From Acidiphilium acidophilum (lineage in GTDB: Bacteria > Pseudomonadota > Alphaproteobacteria > Acetobacterales > Acetobacteraceae): a stretch of DNA of 64,000 nt. The DNA is taken from the NCBI RefSeq assembly GCF_033842475.1, contig NZ_JAWXYB010000018.1:1719501-1783500 (forward strand). Direction: 5' to 3'. Position 1 is the stretch's first letter, and the number at the start of each line of letters is the position of its first letter. Of this stretch, positions 55,528 through 64,000 are shown one piece after another. The notes beneath the pieces are model-generated. The model had not been told where the DNA came from. It saw only the letters and a list, made by a program, of their open reading frames with translations, and made no database searches. Both the position numbers and the translations under genes were made by a program.

Positions 55528-55908
55528 CTATCGAGCCATCGGCGCACCAGCCTGCTTCAATGCATCGAACCCGCCTCCGCTGACGTGAGCGACATGCTTG
55601 TAACCCATGTCCGCCAAGGTCTTCGCCGCCAGTGATGCGCGCATGCCAGAAGCGCAGAACAGAACAAGGTGTTTTTCAGGGTCAAGCGCCTTCTCATGAT
55701 TCGGACTCGCCGGATCAGCCTTGAATTCAATGAAGCCGCGCGGCACGTGCACAGCACCTTTTATCGTGCCCGTTTTATCGAGTTCGGACCGCTCGCGAAC
55801 ATCGACGAACAACGTGTCGGGATCGGACAATTTAGCTACCGCCGCAGACGGCGACAGCTTCGTGGTAACGGCAGAAGCGTTGGTCACGAGTTGTTTGGAA
55901 TCGAGCAT
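55528..55908 (-). CDS. Single-domain rhodanese-like sulfurtransferase
   Basis: The 126-residue protein has one rhodanese domain: DTLFVDVRERSELDKTG, VHVPRGFIEF and the active loop LFCASGMRASLAAKTL with Cys near residue 84. It likely carries sulfane sulfur, but donor and acceptor are unknown. I start at ATG 55908, after AGGAGA; an ATG 33 bases upstream is weaker. It lies downstream of phaZ on the same strand. Confidence 0.85.
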   Translation of the reverse strand: MLDSKQLVTNASAVTTKLSPSAAVAKLSDPDTLFVDVRERSELDKTGTIKGAVHVPRGFIEFKADPASPNHEKALDPEKHLVLFCASGMRASLAAKTLADMGYKHVAHVSGGGFDALKQAGAPMAR

Positions 55909-55984
55909 TGAGCGGAATCTCCTGATGATACGGTCGAGCATTATTGATACATCGTCATGCTGCGCAGCCCAAACAAGTCCGCCC

Positions 55985-57220
55985 TCATTGCTGTGATCTT
56001 TCGTTCAGCGCGATGATCTCGCGCAGTTGGGGATAGATTTCATGCGCCCAACGTGAGCCGCTGAACACGCCATAATGGCCAACGCCCAACTGTAGATGGT
56101 TGCGTTTTCGCGACGGTTTCAGGCCGGAACAAAGGTCGAGTGCCGCGACGGACTGTCCCGGTGGGCAGATATCATCGCGCTCTCCCTCGACGGTAAACAG
56201 GAACGTCCGACGCACCGCACCCGGATCGACGAGATGGCCGCGCCACTTCAAGGTGCCCATCGGCAGGTCATGCCGCTGGAACACGCGCTCCACGGTTTCA
56301 AGATAGAACTCGGCGGTCAAATCCATCACCGATTGATATTCGTCATAAAACTTACGATGCGCAGCCTCGCTTGCTCCATCTTCGGTCACGATCGCGCGGA
56401 ACTGGCGCAGATGGGCGGCAATATGCCGATCCAGATTCATCGACACAAATGAGGCAAGCTGCATGAACCCGGGATACACGGCCCGTCCAGCACCTGCATA
56501 TCGGGCGGGAACCATCGAAATGAGATTCTTTCGAAACCACGCGATGTCACGCGTCTTAGCCAGCGCATTCACCTTCGATGGGTTACGTCGCGTGTCGATG
56601 GGGCCACCCATGAGCGTCATGCTTCGCGGTGTCGCCGTGTCGTCGGCTTCGGCCATCAAGGCGGTAGCCGCGAGAACCGCGACCGCTGGCTGACAAACCG
56701 CAACCACATGAGCACCTGGCCCGATTTCCCGCATGAACGACATGACATGCTCGACATAGTCGTCAAACCCGAACGTACCTCCGGATAGCGGGATGTCACG
56801 GGCATTGTTCCAGTCGGTGATGAACACGTCATGATCCTGCAGCAGCACCTCGACGGTGTTACGCAACAGCGTCGCAAAATGGCCGGATAGCGGGGCCGCA
56901 ATCAGCACCCGGGGCTGAGCACGATCGGTGTCCTTGCGGAAATGAAGCAGTTTGCCGAATGGTGTTGCCTGGATCACATTCTCGGTGACCGCGACATCCC
57001 GATTACCCAGTCTAACCGTGGTGATTCCAAAGGCCGGGCGGGTGTGAAGGATGCCGCCATTGCCGAAAATCTCGAGGCCGGCTCTCATCTGTCGGGCAAT
57101 GACGCCGAATCCGCGCGGAAGGGCCATGGCATCGACCATCGGGGCCCACGTCTTCGCCGCGACCCGCAACGGGCCCACCAGATCTTCCTGGGTCTGGTAG
57201 AGTTCGTAGCTCCTCGACAT
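55985..57220 (-). CDS. phaZ: Intracellular polyhydroxyalkanoate depolymerase PhaZ
   Basis: PhaZ breaks stored PHB to 3-hydroxybutyrate. The 411-residue protein matches the intracellular family: LIAAPLSGHFATLLRNTVEVL, DVFITDWNNARDIPLSGGTF, the Cys of HVVAVCQPAVAVL (nucleophile, about residue 181), and the His region LQLGVGHYGVFSGSRW. It lacks a signal peptide, as expected. An inverted repeat in the gap before it is a possible regulator site. The PHA synthesis genes are some 31 kb away and phaB about 4 kb away. Confidence 0.92.
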   Translation of the reverse strand: MSRSYELYQTQEDLVGPLRVAAKTWAPMVDAMALPRGFGVIARQMRAGLEIFGNGGILHTRPAFGITTVRLGNRDVAVTENVIQATPFGKLLHFRKDTDRAQPRVLIAAPLSGHFATLLRNTVEVLLQDHDVFITDWNNARDIPLSGGTFGFDDYVEHVMSFMREIGPGAHVVAVCQPAVAVLAATALMAEADDTATPRSMTLMGGPIDTRRNPSKVNALAKTRDIAWFRKNLISMVPARYAGAGRAVYPGFMQLASFVSMNLDRHIAAHLRQFRAIVTEDGASEAAHRKFYDEYQSVMDLTAEFYLETVERVFQRHDLPMGTLKWRGHLVDPGAVRRTFLFTVEGERDDICPPGQSVAALDLCSGLKPSRKRNHLQLGVGHYGVFSGSRWAHEIYPQLREIIALNERSQQ

Positions 57221-57285
57221 AACATGTCCTTCCGATCATCCGTGTCCGACAGAGATCGTGCGATCCCCTGTAGGCATTTGGGTTG

Positions 57286-57309
57286 CGGCATCTATGTCGC
57301 AGGATGCCG
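57286..57309. promoter_or_regulatory. Inverted repeat between phaZ and the GST gene
   Basis: CGGCATC (57286-57292) and GATGCCG (57303-57309) surround TATGTCGCAG in the 213-base gap before phaZ. It may be bound by a regulator such as PhaR, but that is a guess. Confidence 0.3.
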
Positions 57310-57433
57310 TCTGAACATTTCTGCTTTGCATCGGCGGGCTTTTCCGCTTTGATCCGCCACGGTTGCGGCAATCTGCGACGCAGTGCAACATCTTTCGAAC
57401 ATGACGTAAACTTATTGAAAAGGAAAGCGCGGC

Positions 57434-58126
57434 ATGTCTCCGTCCCCCCCCTCACCTGCTCGCCGAAGAAAAGTTCCGGCACGTCTTGCGATATCGAGCC
57501 GAAACTACTCATCGTGGTGTCTCAGAGGTTTTTTGCTCGCCCGCCTGTCCGGCATCGATTTCATTGTGGAGCCCGCCGCTGCCGATGATCCGCAGGCACG
57601 CGCCGAGTTATTGATGCGGACCTCATCAATCCTGTTGCCATGCCTGATCGATGGCGACGTCACCGTATGGGACAGCATCGCGATCGCCGAATATCTCAAC
57701 GAAACCTACCCGGCAGCGGGAATGCTCCCAGCCGATCCGGTTTCCCGCGCCCGCTGCCGCTCGATCAGCGGCGAAATGCACGCAGGATTCGCCGCGCTGC
57801 GTGCCTCGCTGCCCATGAATATTCGTGCCCACCGGCCCGGCTTCACCGTCTGGTCCGGCGCACAGGCCGATATCGACCGCATCACCACGATCTGGCGCGA
57901 TTGCTTTGCCGGGTCGCCTGGCACGTATTTGTTCGGAGCGACCCCCTGCATCGCAGATGCCATGTTCGCCCCGGTCGCCAGCCGCTTCAAAACCTACGAC
58001 GTCCCCCTCGACGCCGTCTGCACCGCCTATGTCGAAACTATTTTTGCTTGGCCGGATATGGCCGAATGGATCGCTGATGCCGAGGTCGAGCGCGATACGA
58101 TCACCGAACTCGACCTCGAATTCTGA
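57434..58126 (+). CDS. Glutathione S-transferase family protein
   Basis: The 230-residue protein has a thioredoxin-like N-terminal domain, SSRNYSSWCLRGFLLARLSG, and ILLPCLIDGDVTVWDSIAIAEYLNETYP, where the Asp-Ser binds glutathione, then a helical C-terminal domain. The NYSSW segment is typical of maleylacetoacetate isomerase-like or YfcF-type GSTs. Substrate is unknown. ATG 57434 has a Pro-rich head (SPSPPSPARRR) unusual for the family. It faces phaZ. Confidence 0.85.
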   Translation: MSPSPPSPARRRKVPARLAISSRNYSSWCLRGFLLARLSGIDFIVEPAAADDPQARAELLMRTSSILLPCLIDGDVTVWDSIAIAEYLNETYPAAGMLPADPVSRARCRSISGEMHAGFAALRASLPMNIRAHRPGFTVWSGAQADIDRITTIWRDCFAGSPGTYLFGATPCIADAMFAPVASRFKTYDVPLDAVCTAYVETIFAWPDMAEWIADAEVERDTITELDLEF

Positions 58127-58164
58127 TGCCGCCCCATGTCGCAGGATATCCGACAAACGCTCGA

Positions 58165-59181
58165 TCAGGAATTGGACCCCACACCTGCTGCGTCTGGTTG
58201 GAAGGCTGACAAGCGCTCGATCTCACGACGCAGATCCTCAATGATGGCGTACCGATCGACCGCGGTATCGATCCAGTGCTGCCGCTCCGTCATTCGGGTG
58301 GCGAGTTCGGTTTCCAACGCCGCAACCACCGGTCCGTAATAGGCGTTGGCCTGGGCCATGGCGGCAGCGATCCCATCGAGGTCTCCACACGGCGGCTCCT
58401 GTCCCGAAACCGCCGCCATCATCCAGCGATATACGCCAGCCACCCACTCGGGCAGTGCCGCATCGCCGGGACCAACGACATGATGCCGCAGGCCAGCGGA
58501 CAGGAATCGCGAAACAGCATCTCGATCGACGGTCGCTACTAAATCGATGCCAATGGCATCGCCCAACCGGGCGATTTCAGTCTCCCAGTCGGCCAGCAAG
58601 GCGTTGTACGCGACAAATCCGCGGACCAACCCCCGGCTGTCGCGTTCGGCATCCAGCATGTGGGTCTGCCAAAGAGCGATCGCTCGCGCCTGATCGAATC
58701 CCTCGCGACGCTCCAGCGATGCGGCGACCTCGTGCGGATGGCGCACCGGGATCACCACCCTCGGCGTAATATTCCGTTCCCGCAGCACCGGCAACCAGAG
58801 CGGCAGGAGTCGGCACAGCCGCGGATCCTTGACCACGATCAACGGCATGTCGCCGTATTCGATGTCGAGCAACGCACCAAGCCGGTGATGGAACTTCAGT
58901 GCTGCCTCACCAGCAAACCACGCGGGAGGCAAATGGCGCACATCGCTCCAGGTCGAACCGGTAGCCGCCAGCACCTCGTCGTGGAAGTCGACCAGCGCTT
59001 GTGATTCCCAAAAGCCGGTCGCGTTGACGTTTTCCGAAGCCGGCATCAGATGACGCGGCAAGCCTGCGCCGCACAGCGCAATCACCCGCGTCAGCGCCGA
59101 TGTCCCGCTGCGATGCATTCCAAGGACAAGGATCGCCTGGCGTCGTTGAGCATGTGGGTTCATCCGTTGATCATGCCGCAT
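58165..59181 (-). CDS. Sulfotransferase-family protein
   Basis: The 338-residue protein begins ILVLGMHRSGTSALTRVIAL, the PAPS 5'-phosphosulfate loop of sulfotransferases, and has VVIPVRHPHEVAASLERREG, the 3'-phosphate site. Other parts are helical, with a C-terminal coiled coil. It would transfer sulfate to a sugar or small molecule, unknown which. A start at ATG 59163 is equally possible. It lies opposite queE. Confidence 0.78.
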   Translation of the reverse strand: MRHDQRMNPHAQRRQAILVLGMHRSGTSALTRVIALCGAGLPRHLMPASENVNATGFWESQALVDFHDEVLAATGSTWSDVRHLPPAWFAGEAALKFHHRLGALLDIEYGDMPLIVVKDPRLCRLLPLWLPVLRERNITPRVVIPVRHPHEVAASLERREGFDQARAIALWQTHMLDAERDSRGLVRGFVAYNALLADWETEIARLGDAIGIDLVATVDRDAVSRFLSAGLRHHVVGPGDAALPEWVAGVYRWMMAAVSGQEPPCGDLDGIAAAMAQANAYYGPVVAALETELATRMTERQHWIDTAVDRYAIIEDLRREIERLSAFQPDAAGVGSNS

Positions 59182-59274
59182 CCACCGCCCCGATCAAGCG
59201 CGATAGCGGCGTTGCACCAAACCGGTCGCCAAAATGCGCTGTTTGCGATAGTTCGCAGCCATGAAGGCTCGGGC

Positions 59275-59910
59275 ATGACATACAGCGTCAAGGAAATCTT
59301 CCTCACCTTGCAGGGCGAAGGCAGCAATGCAGGTCGCGCCGCCGTGTTCTGCCGCTTCGCCGGCTGCAATCTGTGGAGCGGTCGTGAAGCCGATCGCGCC
59401 ACCGCGATCTGCCAATTTTGCGACACAAACTTTATCGGCACCGATGGCACAGGCGGCGGTAAATTCGCCGATGCCGCCAGCCTTGCCGCAGCCATCCGCG
59501 CCGCCTGGGCAGCACCGGTCACCACCCACGCGCTCGTGGTGATCACTGGTGGCGAACCTCTCCTGCAGCTCGACACCGCGCTGATCGCGGCGATCCACGC
59601 CGAAGGCTTCACCATCGCGGTCGAAACCAACGGAACCATCATCCCACCGCCGGGCATCGACTGGCTGTGCGTCAGCCCCAAATCACGCGCACCGCTTGCG
59701 CTTGACCAAGGCGACGAACTCAAACTCGTCTATCCCCAGCCCGAAGCGATGCCCGATCGCTTCACCTCACTGAATTTCAAAAACTTTCTGCTTCAACCGA
59801 TGGACGGGCCCGATCGCCTCGCCAACACGCGAGCCGCAATCGCCTATTGCCAGTCCCACCCCCAATGGCGTCTCTCGATGCAGACCCACAAATATCTGGG
59901 CATTCCCTGA
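59275..59910 (+). CDS. queE: 7-carboxy-7-deazaguanine synthase QueE
   Basis: QueE is the radical-SAM enzyme that forms the deazaguanine ring of queuosine. The 211-residue protein has the altered cluster loop CRFAGCNLWSGREADRAT, then CQFCDTNF, where the three SAM-cluster cysteines are spread by an insertion as in the B. multivorans type, and VVITGGEPLLQLD. The ATG at 59275 matches the usual MTYSVKEIFLTLQGEG start; upstream in-frame ATGs read into other sequence. It shares one base with queD. Confidence 0.93.
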   Translation: MTYSVKEIFLTLQGEGSNAGRAAVFCRFAGCNLWSGREADRATAICQFCDTNFIGTDGTGGGKFADAASLAAAIRAAWAAPVTTHALVVITGGEPLLQLDTALIAAIHAEGFTIAVETNGTIIPPPGIDWLCVSPKSRAPLALDQGDELKLVYPQPEAMPDRFTSLNFKNFLLQPMDGPDRLANTRAAIAYCQSHPQWRLSMQTHKYLGIP

Positions 59911-60266
59911 TGTTCGAACTCACCAAGGATTTCCGCTTCGAAGCGGCCCATACGCTGAACCGCACGATCGATGCCGAACCTAGCCGGCGAATCCACGGCC
60001 ATTCCTACCGGGCCAGCGTCACACTGCGCGGCACCCCGGATGCCTCCGGCATGATCATGGATTTCGGCAGTCTCGCCACCCACATTGCCGTTGTTCGTGG
60101 TCAGCTCGACCACCGCTTCCTCGATGACGTCGAACAACTCGGGCCCGCCACCCTTGAAAATCTCGCGGCTTTCATCTGGCGCAACCTCCGCTCCTCATGC
60201 CCAAACGTCGCCCGGGTGACTGTTTTTCGAGACAGCGAAGGGGAGTCTTGCACCTATGCAGGTTGA
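59910..60266 (+). CDS. queD: 6-carboxytetrahydropterin synthase QueD
   Basis: QueD makes 6-carboxytetrahydropterin, the QueE substrate. The 118-residue protein has the zinc His residues in FRFEAAHTL and RIHGHSYRASV, and LDHRFLDD with the catalytic Asp-His. The Cys that usually stands about four residues before HGH is absent (SRRIHGHSY), a form that may be typical of its relatives. ATG 59910 shares one base with the queE stop. Confidence 0.88.
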   Translation: MFELTKDFRFEAAHTLNRTIDAEPSRRIHGHSYRASVTLRGTPDASGMIMDFGSLATHIAVVRGQLDHRFLDDVEQLGPATLENLAAFIWRNLRSSCPNVARVTVFRDSEGESCTYAG

Positions 60267-60347
60267 AGCGACTCTACTTATCTCAGGCGGAAACCGACAG
60301 AGCTGGGCAGACCAAGCTTGGGGTGCTCTGGGTCCGGGATCAAACGA

Positions 60348-61070
60348 ATGACTCTGCCCAGAAACCGTTATGGGCAAATCGTCGGTCCCGAAGTGCCCCG
60401 TTGGACCCCGCGTGCTGCCCCCTCCACCAGCCCGATGTACGGTAGCTGGTGCCACATGGAATCGCTCGACTGCACCCGTCACGCGGACGACCTCGTCACC
60501 CTCTTTCTCGCCGCACCGGATGATCGTGACTGGACATGGTGGCGCACGCCCCGTCCTCCTAACCCCGCAGCCTTCCACGCTGAACTCGCCCACTTTGCTG
60601 ACAACCCCGACTTCATGGCCTTCGCCATCATCGACGCTTCGGACCGCGCCGTGGGCTACGCTGCCTACATGGGAATCGACCCTGAACATGGCTCGATCGA
60701 AGTCGGTGCCGTCAATTATACCCGTGCCCTTCATCGCGCTCGCGCCGGCACTGAAGCCATGTTCCTGATGATGAGCCGCGCCTTCGATGAACTCGGCTAT
60801 CGCCGGTACGAATGGCAGTGCAACAGCCTTAATCTACCCTCACGACAAGCCGCACTTCGGCTTGGTTTCCAGCTTGAAGGCATCTTTCGCCAGACCCATG
60901 TCACCCAGGGCCGGAACCGTGATACCGCTTGGCATTCCATCCTCGATTCAGAATGGCCAAGGGTCAAAGCTGGCTTCCTCGCCTGGCTCGATCCCGCGAA
61001 TTTCACTGCGGCAGGAGTTCAGCGTCGCTCTCTCGCTGCATGTCGCGACGCAGCATCCGACAAGCCCTGA
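60348..61070 (+). CDS. GNAT-family N-acetyltransferase (RimJ/RimL type)
   Basis: The 240-residue protein has MTLPRNRYGQIVGPEVPRWT, a common head in this family, then YAAYMGIDPEHGSIEVGAV, EAMFLMMSRAFDELGYRRYEWQC and SLNLPSRQAALRLGFQLEG, where the acetyl-CoA loop lies. The targets may be a protein N-terminus or small amine; unknown. ATG 60348 is selected for the family-like head. Confidence 0.83.
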   Translation: MTLPRNRYGQIVGPEVPRWTPRAAPSTSPMYGSWCHMESLDCTRHADDLVTLFLAAPDDRDWTWWRTPRPPNPAAFHAELAHFADNPDFMAFAIIDASDRAVGYAAYMGIDPEHGSIEVGAVNYTRALHRARAGTEAMFLMMSRAFDELGYRRYEWQCNSLNLPSRQAALRLGFQLEGIFRQTHVTQGRNRDTAWHSILDSEWPRVKAGFLAWLDPANFTAAGVQRRSLAACRDAASDKP

Positions 61071-61136
61071 AACCAATCATTTACAGCCACCCCCGAACGG
61101 GTTCACATTGAGCCAATCTCACCGTGGGGAAACGAA

Positions 61137-61859
61137 ATGTCGCGAATCGCACTTGTCACCGGTGGCACCAGAGGCATCGGTGCTGCCATCAGCGTGGCGC
61201 TGAAAGCCGCTGGCCGCACCGTGATCGCAAGCTACGCCGGCAACCAGACCGCCGCCGAAAACTTCACCGAGGTCCACGGCATCGAAGCAATGAAATTCGA
61301 TGCCTGCGACTTCGATGCCTGCGCAACCTCCGTCGCCACGATCACCAGCCGTCTCGGTCCGATCGAAATCCTGGTCAACAATGCAGGCATCACCAAGGAT
61401 GGCACCATGTCGCGCATGACCCGCGACATGTGGGACGCCGTGATCGACACCAATCTCGGCTCCTGTTTCAACCTCTGCAAAGCCACATTCGACGGCATGA
61501 AAGCCAAAAAGTTCGGCCGCGTCGTCAATATCGGCTCGATCAACGGGCAGGCCGGTCAGTATGGCCAGGTCAACTACGCCGCCGCCAAATCCGGCATCCA
61601 CGGCTTCACCAAAGCCCTCGCCCAGGAAGGCGCGCGCTTTAATATCACCGTCAACGCGATCGCGCCCGGCTACGTCGATACCGACATGGTCCGAGCCGTG
61701 CCGCCCGATGTTCTGGATAAAATCATCGCCAAAATCCCGGTGGGACGCCTCGGCCACGCCGAAGACATCGCCCGCGGCGTCGTTTTTCTCACCGCCGACG
61801 ACGCTGATTTCATCACCGGCTCAACGCTCTCGATCAACGGCGGCCAACACATGTACTGA
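61137..61859 (+). CDS. phaB: Acetoacetyl-CoA reductase PhaB
   Basis: PhaB reduces acetoacetyl-CoA to (R)-3-hydroxybutyryl-CoA, the PHB monomer, with NADPH. The 240-residue SDR protein shows TGGTRGIGAAI, NNAGITKDGTMSRMT, GSINGQAGQYGQVNYAAAKSG (Ser and YxxxK) and APGYVDTDMV, typical of PhaB. The synthase and thiolase are more than 36 kb to the left. FabG-like 3-oxoacyl-ACP reduction is the alternative, but the GQYGQ segment favours PhaB. Confidence 0.9.
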   Translation: MSRIALVTGGTRGIGAAISVALKAAGRTVIASYAGNQTAAENFTEVHGIEAMKFDACDFDACATSVATITSRLGPIEILVNNAGITKDGTMSRMTRDMWDAVIDTNLGSCFNLCKATFDGMKAKKFGRVVNIGSINGQAGQYGQVNYAAAKSGIHGFTKALAQEGARFNITVNAIAPGYVDTDMVRAVPPDVLDKIIAKIPVGRLGHAEDIARGVVFLTADDADFITGSTLSINGGQHMY

Positions 61860-61880
61860 GCAAGACAATCGATCGTTGGA

Positions 61881-62557
61881 ATGACCCGACGAACCTCTGG
61901 CACGTTTCGAGTCGGCGTGGGCGGTTGGACTTACGCCCCGTGGCGCGGCGTTTTCTACCCGCACGACCTGCCCCACCGATGCGAACTCAGCTATGCCGCA
62001 CGTCAATTATCCAGCATCGAGATCAACAGTACGTATTACCGACTGCAAGTACCCATCCGGTGAGGCTTTCGATTACCCACATTTCTGAGAGATTTGAGGT
62101 TGGGGTATTGCCCGGCTCGAATCGTATGTGATTCCTTGTCCGGCACCGATTCGGAGGCGGTGCGATGGACGAAAGCTTCCGTCACCCGGCGTTCATCGCC
62201 ATGCTGTTCGATCATGGGGTTGCGGTGGTGACCGCCGGCGATAGCCAATCTCCGCAGATTGCCGATCTTACCGCAGATTTCGTCTATGTCCGTATCATGG
62301 GCACCAAGGAAGCAGAACCGCTCGGATATCGCGAAACCGTAGTCGCAAACTGGGCGCAGCGTGCGCGGGATTGGGCTCACGGCAAAGTTCCGCACGATCT
62401 GAACGCCATTTCGCCCTCGAAAGCCGACGATGTTCCTCATGACGTCTACCTCTACGTCATCAACGGCCACAAGATCCTCAACCCAACGGCGGCTCGAAAT
62501 TTAATCAATCAGGTCCGTCACTCCGCGCCAGGACCAGCCGCCCATCACCGGTCATAG
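61881..62557 (+). pseudogene. Broken DUF72 (YecE-like) gene
   Basis: The first 60 codons from ATG 61881 read as the DUF72 start (VGVGGWTYAPWRGVFYP, LSSIEINSTYYRLQ) and end at a stop at 62063. About 100 bases later, from 62165, a second frame gives the DUF72 end: DESFRHPAFIAMLFDHGVAV, TADFVYVRIMGTKEAEPLGY and YLYVINGHKILNPTAARNL. The middle of the domain is missing and replaced by unrelated sequence. A second short gene starting at ATG 62165 could still be made but would not fold normally. Confidence 0.8.
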
Positions 62558-62560
62558 CCA

Positions 62561-64000
62561 TCAAACGTCAAGCTCTCCTGCGCCTGCTGCGCGGTCCTGA
62601 ATGAACCGGAATCGTAGCTCCGGCTTTCGCCCCATCAGGCTCTCCACCATCTCCGCCGTCTCCGCCCGCGCTTCCGGCAGGGTCATCACCCGAAGCAGGA
62701 CCCGTTTTTTCGGGTCCATCGTGGTTTCCTTCAACATCGCCGGCGGCATCTCGCCCAACCCTTTGAACCTGCTGATTTCAACCTTCGCGCTCCCTTTGAA
62801 GGCGGTCTTGATCAGCCGGTCACGCTCGGCATCGTCCATCGCATAAACCGACTTGCTGCCCTGGGTCAGCCGGAACAGCGGCGGCTGTGCCAGAAACACA
62901 TGCCCGGCACGGATCAGTTCCGGCAGTTCCCGGTAAAAAAACGTCATCAGCAGCGAGGCGATATGCGCGCCGTCGACATCCGCATCTGTCATGATAATGA
63001 TCCGGCCATACCGCAGGTGTTCCAGCCGGAACCGGTCGCCCACCCCGCACCCGAGCGCCTCGATCAGATCTTTCAACTCCTGATTCTGCCGCAGCTTTTC
63101 AGTGGAAGCGGAGGCGACGTTAAGGATCTTGCCCCGCAATGGCAGAACTGCCTGGGTCTCCCTGTTGCGCGCCTGCTTTGCCGACCCTCCCGCCGAGTCG
63201 CCCTCGACCAGGAAAATCTCCGTATCCTCACGCGATTCACGCGCGCAATCCGTCAGCTTGCCCGGCAGCCGCAGCCGCCGTGTTGCTGACTTGCGCGGCG
63301 TATCCTTGGCCTCGCGCCGCCGGATCCGGTCTTCCGCGCGCTCGATGACATAGGCCAGCAGTTGATCGGCACTGGCCGGATCACCGGCCAGGAAATGCTC
63401 GAACCGGTCCCGCAGCGCCGCCTCGGTCACTCGCTGCGCCTCGGGCGAGGTCAGCTTTTCCTTGGTCTGTCCCTGGAATTGCGGATCGCGGATGAACAGG
63501 GACATCTTGGCCGCCAGCGTGCCCGTCACGTCCTCACCGGTCACTACGGCAACACGCTTGTTGCCACGCTGCTCGCCGAACCCGCGCAACCCCTTCAGCA
63601 ACGCGGCGCGAAATCCCGCCTCATGCGTCCCTCCCTGAGATGTCGGAATTGTATTGCAATAAGTCGATATTGACGACTCACCACCATCGACCCACGCACA
63701 AGCCCACTCGATCCGCCCTGCCCCATCCGGCAGCTCGGCGAGGCCGGCCCAAACCGGAGCCACCAGCTTCGGTACGGTGCCAAGTTCCTCGGCCAACGAA
63801 TCGGCTAGCCCGCCGGGAAAATGGAGTTCCGCCTGCGCCGGTACGTCCGACCCCGCAGGGATCAGCGCAGCATCGCATGACCAGCGGATACGCACGCCAC
63901 GAAACAGATATGCCTTCGATCGGCACATCCGGTACAGCCGCACCGCGCTCAATTTGAGTGGCCCGAAAATCTCGGGGTCCGGCGTGAACCTGATCAACGT
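62561..64000 (-). CDS. parE: DNA topoisomerase IV subunit B (ParE), N-terminal part beyond window
   Basis: ParE is the ATPase subunit that, with ParC, separates daughter chromosomes. The C-terminal 479 residues are present and continue past the right edge. The TOPRIM domain is clear: FLVEGDSAGGSAKQARNRE, LPLRGKILNVASAS, MTDADVDGAHIASLLMTFFY. The GLGEMPPAMLKETTMDP block favours ParE over GyrB. The stop lies 4 bases past the broken DUF72 gene. The ATPase GHKL domain is not in the window. Confidence 0.94.
   Translation of the reverse strand, partial: TLIRFTPDPEIFGPLKLSAVRLYRMCRSKAYLFRGVRIRWSCDAALIPAGSDVPAQAELHFPGGLADSLAEELGTVPKLVAPVWAGLAELPDGAGRIEWACAWVDGGESSISTYCNTIPTSQGGTHEAGFRAALLKGLRGFGEQRGNKRVAVVTGEDVTGTLAAKMSLFIRDPQFQGQTKEKLTSPEAQRVTEAALRDRFEHFLAGDPASADQLLAYVIERAEDRIRRREAKDTPRKSATRRLRLPGKLTDCARESREDTEIFLVEGDSAGGSAKQARNRETQAVLPLRGKILNVASASTEKLRQNQELKDLIEALGCGVGDRFRLEHLRYGRIIIMTDADVDGAHIASLLMTFFYRELPELIRAGHVFLAQPPLFRLTQGSKSVYAMDDAERDRLIKTAFKGSAKVEISRFKGLGEMPPAMLKETTMDPKKRVLLRVMTLPEARAETAEMVESLMGRKPELRFRFIQDRAAGAGELDV

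Noticed and set aside
1-64000. CRISPR array, prophage, tRNA-flanked island or defence system
   Set aside because: No repeat-spacer pattern, phage structural genes, integrase or known defence genes were seen; the only mobile element is the IS256-type copy.

Overview
The window reads as an ordinary chromosomal stretch of an alphaproteobacterium, most likely an Acetobacteraceae member close to Acidiphilium or its relatives. This is inferred from the protein styles (PhaR/PhaZ/PhaB polyhydroxyalkanoate genes, an SUF operon led by an Rrf2 regulator, the aroQ-hisC-tyrA and metX-metW blocks, the secA/PPIase/argJ cluster) and from the high GC seen by eye. No rRNA, tRNA or CRISPR was found.

Layout. 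0-6 kb: end of a TusA-like gene without its cysteine, a ROK sugar kinase, a small lipoprotein, the yfgM-like/bamB/der envelope and ribosome-assembly operon, and a split chromate transporter. 6-15 kb: a membrane protein, pstS-pstC-pstA with a hairpin between pstS and pstC and no pstB or phoU behind it, then argJ and a periplasmic PPIase facing away from secA. 15-20.7 kb: ohrR, rplM-rpsI, and a three-gene unit phaR > GH15 glucoamylase > NAD-dependent epimerase. 20.7-22.1 kb: a complete IS256-family insertion sequence with inverted repeats and an 8-bp target duplication. 22.4-27.7 kb: a PHA and acetoacetate operon (small PhaE-like protein, PhaC-like synthase, phaA, CoA-transferase A and B, gabT-like aminotransferase). 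27.7-30.2 kb: an unrecognised 673-residue protein with a PLP-enzyme signature, and yraN.

30.5-40.3 kb is a sulfur region: an XRE regulator, mercaptopyruvate sulfurtransferase, metC and hisI on the plus strand, meeting tail to tail an eight-gene suf operon (Rrf2 regulator, sufB, C, D, S, U, T, A) on the minus strand. 40-51 kb: gph, glmU-glmS, a Bax-inhibitor-1 protein, rpsO, truB, tyrA-hisC-aroQ, metX-metW. 51-57 kb: a DUF2272 lipoprotein, mtnA, UPF0262 and DUF983 genes, a histone-H1-like Lys/Ala/Pro/Thr-rich protein with a strong terminator, a rhodanese and the PHA depolymerase phaZ. 57-64 kb: a GST, a sulfotransferase, queE-queD, a GNAT acetyltransferase, phaB, a broken DUF72 gene and the end of parE.

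The clearest theme is carbon storage: regulator, synthase-like protein, thiolase, reductase and depolymerase for polyhydroxyalkanoate all lie here but in three separate places. A second theme is sulfur and methionine: suf, sulfurtransferases, metC, metX, metW and mtnA. I see no defence island, prophage or plainly new multi-gene system. The most original items are the 673-residue PLP-like protein, the 164-bp overlap of two PHA genes, the link of phaR to a glucoamylase, the H1-like gene, and several family members that lack a key cysteine.
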